Positions 1-6,702 of a stretch of 30,201 nucleotides of DNA are shown here, in pieces. Location: the NCBI GenBank assembly GCA_037139095.1, contig JBAXHD010000033.1, positions 1 through 30,201 on the forward strand, read 5' to 3'. The notes beneath the pieces were generated by a model. It saw only the letters and a program-made list of their open reading frames with translations, searched no databases and had not been told where the DNA came from. The translations under genes and the position numbers were made by a program. How positions within the stretch are numbered: the first letter of the stretch is position 1; each line of letters starts with the position of its first letter. This stretch comes from WLMZ01 sp037139095. Its GTDB lineage: Bacteria > Actinomycetota > Acidimicrobiia > Acidimicrobiales > Ilumatobacteraceae.

Positions 1-593
1 ATCGTGCGCACCATTCGCTCAGAGAGTTCGAGCGCCTCAAGTGTTGGCTGGCGACCATCGAACACGCTGTAACGGCCGGCCGGATCGAACTTCACGCCAG
101 TGAATCCACGCTCGACCTCGGCAACTGCCTTCTCGGCGGCAGCATCCGGATCGGTGTACACCGGATGATCGGCATAGGCATCGACATCGTTGGGGGGATA
201 GAGGTAGGTGTAGGTGCGCAGCTTTTCGTGCACCTGGCCACCGAGCAGTTCGTACACCGGCTTGTTGGTCTCTTTGCCAACGATGTCCCAGCACGCCATC
301 TCAAGTCCGCTCAAGATGCCGCCCAACGTGATGTCGGGACGCAGCGCGTAACCGCGGCCGTAGACCTGACGCCACAGTGTCTCGATCTTGAACGGATCGG
401 CGCCGATGAAGTGCCGCTCGGCGACATCTTCGATCATGCGCGCCACCAGATGCGGCGAGAACGTAGCCACATACACCTCGCCGACGCCGGTGATTCCGCT
501 ATCGGTGGTGAGCTTCAAGAAGATGAAGTAGCGACCACCGAACCGAGGTGGCGGGTTTCCGACAACGAATGTTTTGACGTCGACAATCTTCAT
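1..593 (-). CDS. Enolase-superfamily enzyme (mandelate racemase/muconate lactonizing type), 3' end cut by window
   Basis: The gene opens with ATG at 593 and runs off the left edge, leaving about 197 residues. The visible part is the N-terminal capping domain (from residue 2; a GITGVGEVYVATFSP stretch near residue 35) and the start of the TIM barrel. The stretch GLEMACWDIVGK is followed by PVYELLGG, both hallmarks of mandelate racemase and sugar-acid dehydratase families. A GVKFDPAG segment carries the Lys strand that usually supplies a catalytic base. The metal-binding Asp/Glu/Glu residues lie outside the window, so the substrate cannot be named; sugar-acid dehydratase or racemase is most likely. 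It starts 21 nt after the alcohol dehydrogenase stop on the same strand and is probably the third gene of that operon. The ribosome site is weak. Confidence 0.85.
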   Translation of the reverse strand, partial: MKIVDVKTFVVGNPPPRFGGRYFIFLKLTTDSGITGVGEVYVATFSPHLVARMIEDVAERHFIGADPFKIETLWRQVYGRGYALRPDITLGGILSGLEMACWDIVGKETNKPVYELLGGQVHEKLRTYTYLYPPNDVDAYADHPVYTDPDAAAEKAVAEVERGFTGVKFDPAGRYSVFDGRQPTLEALELSERMVRT

Positions 594-614
594 GGCGCAA
601 CCTGCATTGCTCTA

Positions 615-1694
615 TCAGAACACAATCACGTTGCGTAACGCGTCGCCGCGCTTCACTGACTCCATTGCTTCGTTGATATCGGCAAGCGCATAACGACCCG
701 AGATCAGCTCATCAAGCTTGAGGCGACCCTGCTTGTAGAGGTTCACCAGATTGGGGATGTCGATGCTGATGCGCGACCCACCCATCTTTGAGCCGAGGAT
801 GCGCTGGCTATATGCAGCCATCGTGCCCGGATCGATTTCGGACATCACACCATTGGCCGGCATGCCCACCAGCACCACTGCTCCGGCCTTGGCCAGCAAG
901 GCGTACGACGCATCGAACGCAGCCTTGGCGCCAACCGTGACAAACACGTAGTCGGCGCCACGGCCGTCGGTGAGTTCGCGCACACGAGCAACAACATCGT
1001 CGGTCCGCGGGTTCAGAGTGTGAGTAGCACCGAACTCGAGCGCCGCCTGCAGCTTGCTGTCGGCAAGGTCGATAGCAACGATGGTCTGCGCGCCGCTGAG
1101 CAATGCGCCCTGCACGCTGTTGAGGCCCACGCCTCCGCAACCGAACACCACCACGTGACTTCCGGGCTGCACGCCCGCTGTATTGGTGACAGCGCCAAAG
1201 CCGGTAATGACACCGCACGCGAGCAACGATGCAACGTCGAGACCGAGGTCGGCTGGCACCACAACGAGTTGCGATTCTTCGACCACTACCTGCTCGGCAA
1301 ATGCTGCGGTGCGCAGGCCATGAACAATTGAGGCTCCGCTGGCATCGGTAAGCGGGCTGGTGGCATCGAGTGGGAACGAGGCGTCGCACGTGACGGGCAT
1401 ACCCATCGTGCAACCGTGGCAATGTCCGCACGAACGGATGAGTGTGACCACAACAGCATCGCCCACCTTCACCGAATGAACGCCAGGTCCGACTTCGGCA
1501 ACAATGCCTGCGCCCTCGTGACCGTAGACCGCGGGTAGTTGCCCGCCCCAACCGCCTTCGGCGTAGGTGATGTCGCTGTGGCAGATAGCCGTGGCGACCA
1601 TGCGCACCTTCACTTCGCCCGGACCCGGATCTGCGAGATGCAGTTCTTCGATCACCAACGGCGCGCCAAACTCACGACACACTGCAGCCTTCAT
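615..1694 (-). CDS. Zinc-dependent alcohol dehydrogenase, MDR superfamily (359 aa)
   Basis: This is a cytosolic NAD(P)-dependent medium-chain alcohol/aldehyde dehydrogenase. Catalytic-zinc ligands are visible at Cys38, His59-Glu60 (in YGHEGAG) and Cys160 (in LLACGVITGFGAV). The structural-zinc set is Cys89, Cys92, Cys95 and Cys103, with the usual CxxCxxC-x7-C spacing. The Rossmann motif GCGGVG is at residues 185-190, and Asp209 ends beta-2, which favours NAD(H). The GITGFGAV-type segment resembles class III and NDMA-dependent actinobacterial alcohol dehydrogenases, but the substrate is unknown. Its ATG overlaps the stop of the upstream HIBADH-like gene by an ATGA, so the two are likely translationally coupled. 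Length is normal for the family. Confidence 0.93.
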   Translation of the reverse strand: MKAAVCREFGAPLVIEELHLADPGPGEVKVRMVATAICHSDITYAEGGWGGQLPAVYGHEGAGIVAEVGPGVHSVKVGDAVVVTLIRSCGHCHGCTMGMPVTCDASFPLDATSPLTDASGASIVHGLRTAAFAEQVVVEESQLVVVPADLGLDVASLLACGVITGFGAVTNTAGVQPGSHVVVFGCGGVGLNSVQGALLSGAQTIVAIDLADSKLQAALEFGATHTLNPRTDDVVARVRELTDGRGADYVFVTVGAKAAFDASYALLAKAGAVVLVGMPANGVMSEIDPGTMAAYSQRILGSKMGGSRISIDIPNLVNLYKQGRLKLDELISGRYALADINEAMESVKRGDALRNVIVF

Positions 1695-2611
1695 TGCAAT
1701 ACCTCCGGGAATCCATCGGCACGCAAGTCGGTGCCGAGTGCGTCTTCTAACAGCTTCACTACTTGTGTCGACCAGGCTTGGCCGCCGTACTGAGCACGCG
1801 ACCGAATGAAGATCTGTTCGACAAGACCCGCTAGCTCGAGGGGCACACCAAATTGGCGGCCAAATGTTGTGGCGAAGCCGAGGTCTTTGCAGGCGAGATC
1901 CATTGTGAAGCCAATGTTGTAGCTGCCGTTCAGGATGACCTGACCCTCGGTCTCGTGTACGAAGCTATTGCCCGAGCTTTCTTTGATGGCCTCGAACGAC
2001 TTCGCCAGATCGAGACCGCCACGCTTGGCAAGCATCAGCGCTTCGCCGACGGCGACAAGGTTGATGAACGCGAGCATGTTGGTGATCACCTTGATCACCG
2101 ATGCACTGCCCAACGGACCCATGTACAGAATGGGTTGGCCAACCGCGCTGAGTAGATGGCGGTGTGCTTCGAAGACGGCTTCGTCGCCGCCCACCAACAC
2201 GGTGATGTCACCCTCGGCTGCTTTATGAACGCCTCCGGTAACCGGGCACTCAAGCATGTGCACGCCAACCGACTCAGCGATGGCGGCAAGGCGAATCGTT
2301 TCTTCGCGGTCTTGGGTGCTCATGTCGATGATGGTTCCGCCCGGACGCATGCCAGCGAGCACGCCCTTGGGCCCGGTGATCACCATGCTCACCGCCGATG
2401 GCGATGGCAGGCAGGTGAAGACAACATCGGAGACCTTGGCAACATCTTCGGCCGAGTCGGCCCACGTTGCTCCGGCGGCCACCAGACCATCGGCCGCGCT
2501 GCGGTTGAGGTCGCTGACCGTGACGTGATGTCCGTGGCGCACCAAGCTCGAGGCGAGGTACATCCCAAGGTGCCCCAGACCGACAAACCCAACCTGTTTT
2601 GATTCGCTCAC
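1691..2611 (-). CDS. 3-hydroxyisobutyrate dehydrogenase-like beta-hydroxyacid dehydrogenase (306 aa)
   Basis: This NAD(P)-dependent beta-hydroxyacid dehydrogenase oxidises a short 3-hydroxy acid to a semialdehyde or ketone. The N-terminal Rossmann motif is GLGHLG (residues 11-16). The substrate-binding signature, usually DAPVSGG, reads ECPVTGG here (121-127). The catalytic Lys is probably Lys174, with Asn178 four residues on (KVITN). A longer frame reaches back to 2737, but I chose the GTG at 2611: an AAGGAG ribosome site lies 6 nt before it and the Rossmann fold begins a few residues later. First gene of a three-gene operon with the alcohol dehydrogenase and the enolase-superfamily enzyme, suggesting breakdown of a hydroxy or sugar acid. 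The exact substrate is not evident. Confidence 0.9.
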   Translation of the reverse strand: MSESKQVGFVGLGHLGMYLASSLVRHGHHVTVSDLNRSAADGLVAAGATWADSAEDVAKVSDVVFTCLPSPSAVSMVITGPKGVLAGMRPGGTIIDMSTQDREETIRLAAIAESVGVHMLECPVTGGVHKAAEGDITVLVGGDEAVFEAHRHLLSAVGQPILYMGPLGSASVIKVITNMLAFINLVAVGEALMLAKRGGLDLAKSFEAIKESSGNSFVHETEGQVILNGSYNIGFTMDLACKDLGFATTFGRQFGVPLELAGLVEQIFIRSRAQYGGQAWSTQVVKLLEDALGTDLRADGFPEVLQ

Positions 2612-2669
2612 GCGGGTCTCCTTCGACCAAATAATTCGACTGAATGACTCGACCGAGCCCGATCGAATA

Positions 2670-2685
2670 ACGGTACAACCGTACC
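2670..2685. promoter_or_regulatory. Candidate GntR/FadR-type operator in divergent intergenic region
   Basis: ACGGT-ACA-ACCGT (2670-2682) is a perfect inverted repeat containing GGT-N3-ACC, the core shape of many FadR-subfamily GntR operators. An overlapping second repeat, GGTAC-AACC-GTACC, spans 2672-2685. It lies 59 nt upstream of the GTG of the minus-strand operon and 87 nt upstream of the plus-strand gene. No GntR gene is in the window, so the regulator is inferred. Confidence 0.4.
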
Positions 2686-2759
2686 ACTCACCCACTTCGC
2701 CGAACCGAAACACGAGGCCCAAGAACGGTTTCGGCACGCCGTCAACGCCGGTTGGGACA

Positions 2760-2765
2760 TACGCT
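2760..2765 (+). promoter_or_regulatory. -10 box of probable leaderless promoter
   Basis: TACGCT ends 6 nt before the ATG at 2772, so transcription could start at the A of the start codon. There is no good -35 hexamer and no ribosome site before this ATG. Confidence 0.35.
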
Positions 2766-2771
2766 GCAGCA

Positions 2772-3794
2772 ATGACGCATCTTGTGTACTCAGAAGCCGA
2801 ACTGATGAGCGATCATCCTTTCGCTCGGCCGCATGTGGTCGCCGGCAGTCGCATGCACGGCGGGATGATGCAAGACGGCTCATATCAGCCACCTCGAGCC
2901 TTGATGCGCGAGCCAGCGCTGCAGGCATGGACCGAAGCCCTCCGCGCCCGCGGCGGCGACCTGCTCGATGCCGACTCATCACTGCTCGACGGCGAGAAGG
3001 TTCCCGGGGTCGAACAGAGCCGGGTTCTGCTGCGTCACGGTCTTGGCGAAACCTTCTGGAACGGCCTCACCATTACGGGCAAGATTGAGGCCAAAGGTCG
3101 TCTTCTCGCCGAGATGGTGTTTCCCGAGCTCGGCCCATTCATTGTTGAAGATGTCTCCGAGATGGCAATTGGCCACCTCAACAAGGGCCTCCTGAAGGCT
3201 CACGGTCTCGACGAAGGCGGCCTCCCCGACGAAGGCATCGGCGGCCACGACGTGATGTGGTTCGTCGCACGCGATCTCGCTCTTGGTGCCAACGCCTATC
3301 CCGATGTTGAGCCACCCGAGAACATTTCACGTCCCGATTCGGCGGCCCGCCGAATGCCCGAAGTCTCGGCTGCAGTCGAGGGGTTCATCTCGTTCTTGAT
3401 GAACCTGTTGGTCATCGAGTTCCGCGCCGAGATCGGCTTCGCCGCCACACAAGCCGTGTTGCGCACACCCGATCTGTTTGCCGACCGTCGTGCCGATGCC
3501 GAAGAGGCCGCCGAGATCATCGGCCGCATTCGCACCGACGAAGAGATTCATGTGAGCTCGCTGCGTTTGTACTTGGGCGAGCTTGCCTCGGTCACGTTCA
3601 AGACTGTCGATGGCGGCACCGTGCCCGGACGCGAACTCATCGATCGGTTCTGGGGCGGGCTGGTGCACTGGGCAACGGTCGAGCAGCCACCATTGGCGTC
3701 GCAGATGCAACGCGAACTCATCGAGTCACGCATCATGGCTGCCCCCAACGGAGCCCAGATCCTGGCCGAGTTCCGCAGCGCCGGCTCCGACTGA
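2772..3794 (+). CDS. Conserved hypothetical protein, possibly ferritin-like diiron fold (340 aa)
   Basis: I do not recognise this family with confidence. The protein looks soluble and largely helical, with no signal peptide or membrane segment. A TDEEIH stretch (Glu257-x-x-His260), together with carboxylates on earlier helices (Glu126/Glu130 followed by His135; Glu216/Glu220), is the pattern expected of a ferritin-like four-helix diiron site. That is a reading of residue spacing, not a family match. The start at 2772 fits a -10 box 6 nt upstream; an alternative is Met12 at 2805, and neither has a clear ribosome site. It diverges from the HIBADH operon and lies 29 nt ahead of an SDR gene on the same strand, but that SDR appears to have its own promoter. 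Confidence 0.75.
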   Translation: MTHLVYSEAELMSDHPFARPHVVAGSRMHGGMMQDGSYQPPRALMREPALQAWTEALRARGGDLLDADSSLLDGEKVPGVEQSRVLLRHGLGETFWNGLTITGKIEAKGRLLAEMVFPELGPFIVEDVSEMAIGHLNKGLLKAHGLDEGGLPDEGIGGHDVMWFVARDLALGANAYPDVEPPENISRPDSAARRMPEVSAAVEGFISFLMNLLVIEFRAEIGFAATQAVLRTPDLFADRRADAEEAAEIIGRIRTDEEIHVSSLRLYLGELASVTFKTVDGGTVPGRELIDRFWGGLVHWATVEQPPLASQMQRELIESRIMAAPNGAQILAEFRSAGSD

Positions 3795-3810
3795 CACCAT
3801 TCCATCCAGC

Positions 3811-3816
3811 TAACGT
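3811..3816 (+). promoter_or_regulatory. -10 box of probable leaderless promoter
   Basis: TAACGT ends 7 nt before the ATG at 3824. The intervening CGCCGCC has no Shine-Dalgarno character, so the SDR mRNA is probably leaderless. Confidence 0.4.
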
Positions 3817-3823
3817 CGCCGCC

Positions 3824-4561
3824 ATGTCTGGACTGGCGATTGTCACGGGTGGAGCACGCGGTATTGGTGCGGCAATTGCGGCAGCGCTGCTTGCCGATGG
3901 CGAGATCGATGAGGTCGCTGCATTCGACCTCGACATCACCGGTGCGCAGGCACCCGACGGCGTCACCTTGCATCAGTGCGATGTCACCAACGTCGAGCAA
4001 GTTCGCCACGTGGTCGCATCGCTGGGCCGGCACGCAACGGTCTTGGTCAACAACGCCGGTGGCGGAACGAACCACCCAGAACGCACCGACAACAAGCCCG
4101 GCGACCCATTTGGTCCGGTCGATCTCTTTCGCGAATCAGTCGATCTCAACCTCACCAGTGCGCACCTCGTCACCAGTGTGGTTGGTCCCAACATGGCCAG
4201 CGGTTCGGCCATCTGCAATACGGCGTCCATCGCGGGCCTGATGCCGAATGCCCTGATGGCCTATGGCGCCGCCAAGGCCGGTCTCATCCACTGGACCAAG
4301 TGCATGGCCCTATCGCTCGCACCGCGCGGCATCCGCGTGAACGCTGTGGCACCCGGCTTTATCTACACCCGCCTGTGGGAGCAGACACTGCCCCGCAAGT
4401 TCTTCGACCAGATGGTGGGTGTGGCGGTGCCTATGGCCAGCGAGCAAACCCCCGAACAGATCGCCGACAGCGTGGCATTTTTGTGTTCGGCGCGTGCTGC
4501 ACAAATCACCGGTCAGGTGCTCGCCATCGACGGCGGCAGCCTTCTGGGCCGGGTTCGCTAG
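3824..4561 (+). CDS. Short-chain dehydrogenase/reductase, classical type (245 aa)
   Basis: A complete classical SDR. It has cofactor motif TGGARGIG (8-15), NNAG (76-79), Ser135 in NTASIAG, and Tyr147-x3-Lys151 in MAYGAAK. The C-terminal QITGQVLAIDGG is typical. Asp35 after beta-2 (AFDLD) favours NAD(H). The reaction would be oxidation of an alcohol or reduction of a ketone; the substrate is not readable from sequence. The start at 3824 is supported by the motif lying only seven residues in and by a -10 box 7 nt upstream. Its TAG stop lies inside a 14-bp tandem duplication. It is convergent with the TetR gene, with about 10 nt between stops. Confidence 0.93.
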   Translation: MSGLAIVTGGARGIGAAIAAALLADGEIDEVAAFDLDITGAQAPDGVTLHQCDVTNVEQVRHVVASLGRHATVLVNNAGGGTNHPERTDNKPGDPFGPVDLFRESVDLNLTSAHLVTSVVGPNMASGSAICNTASIAGLMPNALMAYGAAKAGLIHWTKCMALSLAPRGIRVNAVAPGFIYTRLWEQTLPRKFFDQMVGVAVPMASEQTPEQIADSVAFLCSARAAQITGQVLAIDGGSLLGRVR

Positions 4562-4578
4562 CCCGGGTTCGCTAGCCC
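4549..4578. repeat. 14-bp tandem duplication between convergent genes
   Basis: The unit GGGTTCGCTAGCCC occurs twice back to back (4551-4564 and 4565-4578); the period extends 2 nt further left. Each copy contains palindromic GCTAGC. The first supplies the TAG stop of the plus-strand SDR and the second supplies the TAG stop of the minus-strand TetR gene. The two GCTAGC units can pair as a 6-bp stem with an 8-nt loop, perhaps a weak bidirectional terminator; there is no U-tract. Confidence 0.85.
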
Positions 4579-5171
4579 AACAGTTGCATGATCGACTCGA
4601 CCAGTGCTGCCGCAGCGTGGTCCTGCGACAAGCCCTGATCGACCCGCAACAAATCGATCGATTCGAACGAGCACACCACATCGAGCACTGCGGCAATCGA
4701 TGCGGCGCGTACCGGATCCATCGCATCGAGCTCGGCGGCGAACAACTTGTTCACTTGCACCCGCAGGAAGCCCCGCGACCGAGTGATCTCGGCGCTCACG
4801 ATGGGTTGCAAAGGAGCCAGCGCCCGAGAAAGGCGAGCAACCGGCGCGATCTCTTCGAACAACGAGAGGCGGTGCGTCACTAACGTGCGGACCCGATCAG
4901 CGAGCGGTGTGTTGCGCGCAATGGTGTCGGTAAACATTGGGGCGACGGCGGCTTCTTGACGACTGATCGCCGTACGCGCCAGCTCGTCTTTGTCGGCAAA
5001 GTAGCGAAACACCGAACGATGCGAGATGCCCGAGCGCTCGGCCACGTCGGCAACGCTGGGTCGCGGATTGCCAGCCCGAACCAGCTCGAGAAATGCATCG
5101 ACCACGGCGATCTTGTTGCGGTCACGACGAGCGTGACGTCCGTCTTGAAGGTCGAGAGCCTCGGTAACCAC
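4572..5171 (-). CDS. TetR family transcriptional regulator (199 aa)
   Basis: A dimeric ligand-responsive repressor. The helix-turn-helix is at about residues 39-58 (SVADVAERSGISHRSVFRYF), followed by KDEL, the usual TetR signature. The rest is an all-helical ligand domain with no recognisable ligand motif. The start is the GTG at 5171, with a -10 box TAGGCT 6 nt upstream and no ribosome site, so the message is likely leaderless. It is divergently transcribed from the halohydrin dehalogenase-like gene, whose promoter is straddled by a perfect inverted repeat. The simplest reading is that this protein represses that gene and its downstream DinB-fold partner; binding is inferred, not shown. Confidence 0.92.
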   Translation of the reverse strand: MVTEALDLQDGRHARRDRNKIAVVDAFLELVRAGNPRPSVADVAERSGISHRSVFRYFADKDELARTAISRQEAAVAPMFTDTIARNTPLADRVRTLVTHRLSLFEEIAPVARLSRALAPLQPIVSAEITRSRGFLRVQVNKLFAAELDAMDPVRAASIAAVLDVVCSFESIDLLRVDQGLSQDHAAAALVESIMQLLG

Positions 5172-5177
5172 GGCGGA

Positions 5178-5183
5178 AGCCTA
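5178..5183 (-). promoter_or_regulatory. -10 box of leaderless TetR promoter
   Basis: On the minus strand TAGGCT ends 6 nt before the GTG at 5171. A TTGCCA hexamer lies about 19 nt further upstream as a possible -35. Confidence 0.45.
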
Positions 5184-5251
5184 GACGATGGGATCGAACT
5201 ATTGGCAAATGACTGCCGATTGTTCGGGACCGTGCGGCCCCCTTTCATCAA

Positions 5252-5287
5252 TTGACACCCTACATGTCAGTACGTAGGGTTGCGCTC
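5252..5287 (+). promoter_or_regulatory. Strong leaderless promoter of the dehalogenase-like gene
   Basis: The -35 TTGACA (5252-5257) is perfect. A 17-nt spacer separates it from the -10 TAGGGT (5275-5280). Seven further bases lead to the A of the ATG at 5288, the expected transcription start, so the mRNA should begin at the start codon. This also fixes the translation start; an open frame continues upstream through the promoter. Confidence 0.75.
5257..5280. promoter_or_regulatory. Candidate TetR operator overlapping the promoter
   Basis: Perfect 7-bp arms ACCCTAC (5257-5263) and GTAGGGT (5274-5280) flank a 10-nt spacer. An overlapping TGACA...TGTCA repeat spans 5254-5268. The repeat touches the -35 and covers the -10, an ideal position for repression. 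The divergent TetR gene starts 86 nt away. Size and symmetry suit a TetR dimer. Confidence 0.65.
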
Positions 5288-6031
5288 ATGGAACAACCAC
5301 GACGCGTTGCGTTAATCGCTGCAGCCGGTTTCTACGTCGGCCCACACCTCGCCCGAATCCTTGCCGCACGAGGTCACGACCTGGTGCTCGGCGATCCCGA
5401 TGCCCGCCTCGTCGAAGAGTTGATCGCTGGTGGCACCAACGTCGAGGCCGTCAGTGGCACCCGCGATCTCACCAAGCGCGAATCATCACAGCGACTTGTT
5501 GATGCCGCAATGAATCGGTTCGGTCGAATCGATTCGGCCACCGCATTCTCGGGCCTTATCGTCACCGGTCGATTCATGAACTCGAAGGTCGAAGATCTCG
5601 AAACCGTGCTGCAGGGCTGCATGGTCGCTCCGTATCACTTCATGCAAACCGTGCTTGCGCCAATGATCGAGCAGGGCGAGGGACAGCTGCTGGTGATCAC
5701 CAGCGCCAGCGGTGCTCGGGCCACCCCAGAAGCACCGTTGTATTCAGCCGCACGCGCTGGCGCCAACCACCTCGTTCACAACGTGGCCCACGAAGTGGCG
5801 CGGCACAACGTGCAGGTCAACGCGATCGGCACCAACTACATGGACTTCCCCGAGTTTCGTCGTGCTTCTGGTGCCGACGATCCGGCAATCATGGCCAAGA
5901 TCGAGCGCAAAGTTCCGCTCGGTCGGTTGGGCACGATGGAAGAGTTCGCTAATTTCTGCACACCGTGGGTCGACGGCACCAGCCGGTTCACCACGGGTCA
6001 GTTTGTCTCGTACGCCGGCGGCTGGGCCTGA
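5288..6031 (+). CDS. Halohydrin dehalogenase-like SDR-fold protein (HheG-like, 247 aa)
   Basis: The fold is SDR but the dehydrogenase motifs are gone. The Gly-rich cofactor loop is replaced by AAAGFYVG (11-18), NNAG by AFSG, and the active site is Ser139-x12-Tyr152-x3-Arg156 instead of Tyr-x3-Lys. The S-x12-Y-x3-R pattern with an aromatic-x-Gly halide loop (Tyr16-Val17-Gly18) is the published fingerprint of halohydrin dehalogenases, which interconvert vicinal halohydrins and epoxides without a cofactor. Further stretches (YSAARAGA, NAIGTNYMDFPEF, LGRLGT, TTGQF...GGW) match what I recall of HheC and especially HheG from Ilumatobacter coccineus. One oddity is Ala11 where the motif has Thr. The start at 5288 is set by the leaderless promoter. 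A DinB-fold gene follows 67 nt later. Activity and natural substrate are inferred. Confidence 0.85.
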   Translation: MEQPRRVALIAAAGFYVGPHLARILAARGHDLVLGDPDARLVEELIAGGTNVEAVSGTRDLTKRESSQRLVDAAMNRFGRIDSATAFSGLIVTGRFMNSKVEDLETVLQGCMVAPYHFMQTVLAPMIEQGEGQLLVITSASGARATPEAPLYSAARAGANHLVHNVAHEVARHNVQVNAIGTNYMDFPEFRRASGADDPAIMAKIERKVPLGRLGTMEEFANFCTPWVDGTSRFTTGQFVSYAGGWA

Positions 6032-6057
6032 GTAACCTCTCGCCCAAACGCCTCAAC

Positions 6058-6085
6058 CATCACTCACCACACATCACTCACCACA
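6058..6085. repeat. 14-bp tandem duplication upstream of the DinB-fold gene
   Basis: CATCACTCACCACA occurs twice in tandem (6058-6071 and 6072-6085) in the 67-nt gap before the gene at 6099, ending just upstream of its CCGGAG ribosome site. It probably arose by slippage. Confidence 0.85.
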
Positions 6086-6098
6086 CCCGGAGCACACC

Positions 6099-6665
6099 AT
6101 GTCTGCCATGACACTCGATTCGCTGCAGCGCCGTATGCGCGCCATGCACTCGCTGTACTACCAGGCCGTCGAGTCGATGGACCTTGAGCACGTGAACCAC
6201 TTCGAGCGCGAGGGCGTGGTGCCCATCGCCTTCTGCTTGTTTCACTACATCACGATGCAAGATGCGTCGTTCATGATGCTCACCGGCATTCCACCCGTGT
6301 GGAACGACGACTGGCAAAGCCGCGTGCAGATGACCATCAACGATCACGGCAAGCACAAGACCGTCGACGAAATGATTCATCAGCGCATGGGCGACTTCGA
6401 AGCGTTCAAGGAATACATGCGCACCGTGTTCGATCGCACCGAGGCCTACCTCGACCAACTCGATCCCGCCGATCTCAGCCGAGTAGTTGTGCAGCGTCCG
6501 TTTCCACCTCAGATCGCCAGCACATACAGCGCCCGAGTGGCCGCCGACGTTGGCATCACTGTGCTCGACGGTTTCGAATGCTGGTTGTACCAACACGGCC
6601 TTCGCCACATGGGTGAAATCGAACTCGCCCGCGGCCTCGTGGGCCTTGGCGGAATGACCAGCTAG
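6099..6665 (+). CDS. DinB-like four-helix metalloprotein (188 aa)
   Basis: The length, all-helical composition and His positions suit the DinB/YfiT-like superfamily. His49 sits in FCLFHYITMQD on helix 2; His166 and His170 are in YQHGLRHMGEIELARGL, the C-terminal HxxxH-type motif. Together they would bind one divalent metal. Members include mycothiol- or bacillithiol-dependent S-transferases and maleylpyruvate isomerases; others have no known role. A GGAG ribosome site lies about 8 nt before the ATG. The gene follows the halohydrin dehalogenase-like gene on the same strand and ends at a hairpin with a T-run, so the two form a plausible transcription unit. A thiol-transfer role towards epoxides is a guess from this context. 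Confidence 0.75.
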   Translation: MSAMTLDSLQRRMRAMHSLYYQAVESMDLEHVNHFEREGVVPIAFCLFHYITMQDASFMMLTGIPPVWNDDWQSRVQMTINDHGKHKTVDEMIHQRMGDFEAFKEYMRTVFDRTEAYLDQLDPADLSRVVVQRPFPPQIASTYSARVAADVGITVLDGFECWLYQHGLRHMGEIELARGLVGLGGMTS

Positions 6666-6673
6666 TCGCTGAG

Positions 6674-6702
6674 CGCGCTCGTTACGAACGTGCGCGAGTT
6701 TT
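6674..6702 (+). terminator. Rho-independent-type terminator after the DinB-fold gene
   Basis: CGCGCTCGTT (6674-6683), loop ACG, AACGTGCGCG (6687-6696): a 10-bp stem with one T-T mismatch, followed by AG and four Ts. It overlaps the stop codon of the convergent minus-strand reductase gene and could act in both directions. Confidence 0.6.

Noticed and set aside
2612..2737. N-terminal extension of the HIBADH-like frame
   Set aside because: The extra 42 codons have no family similarity, and the GTG at 2611 has a strong AAGGAG site directly before the Rossmann fold.
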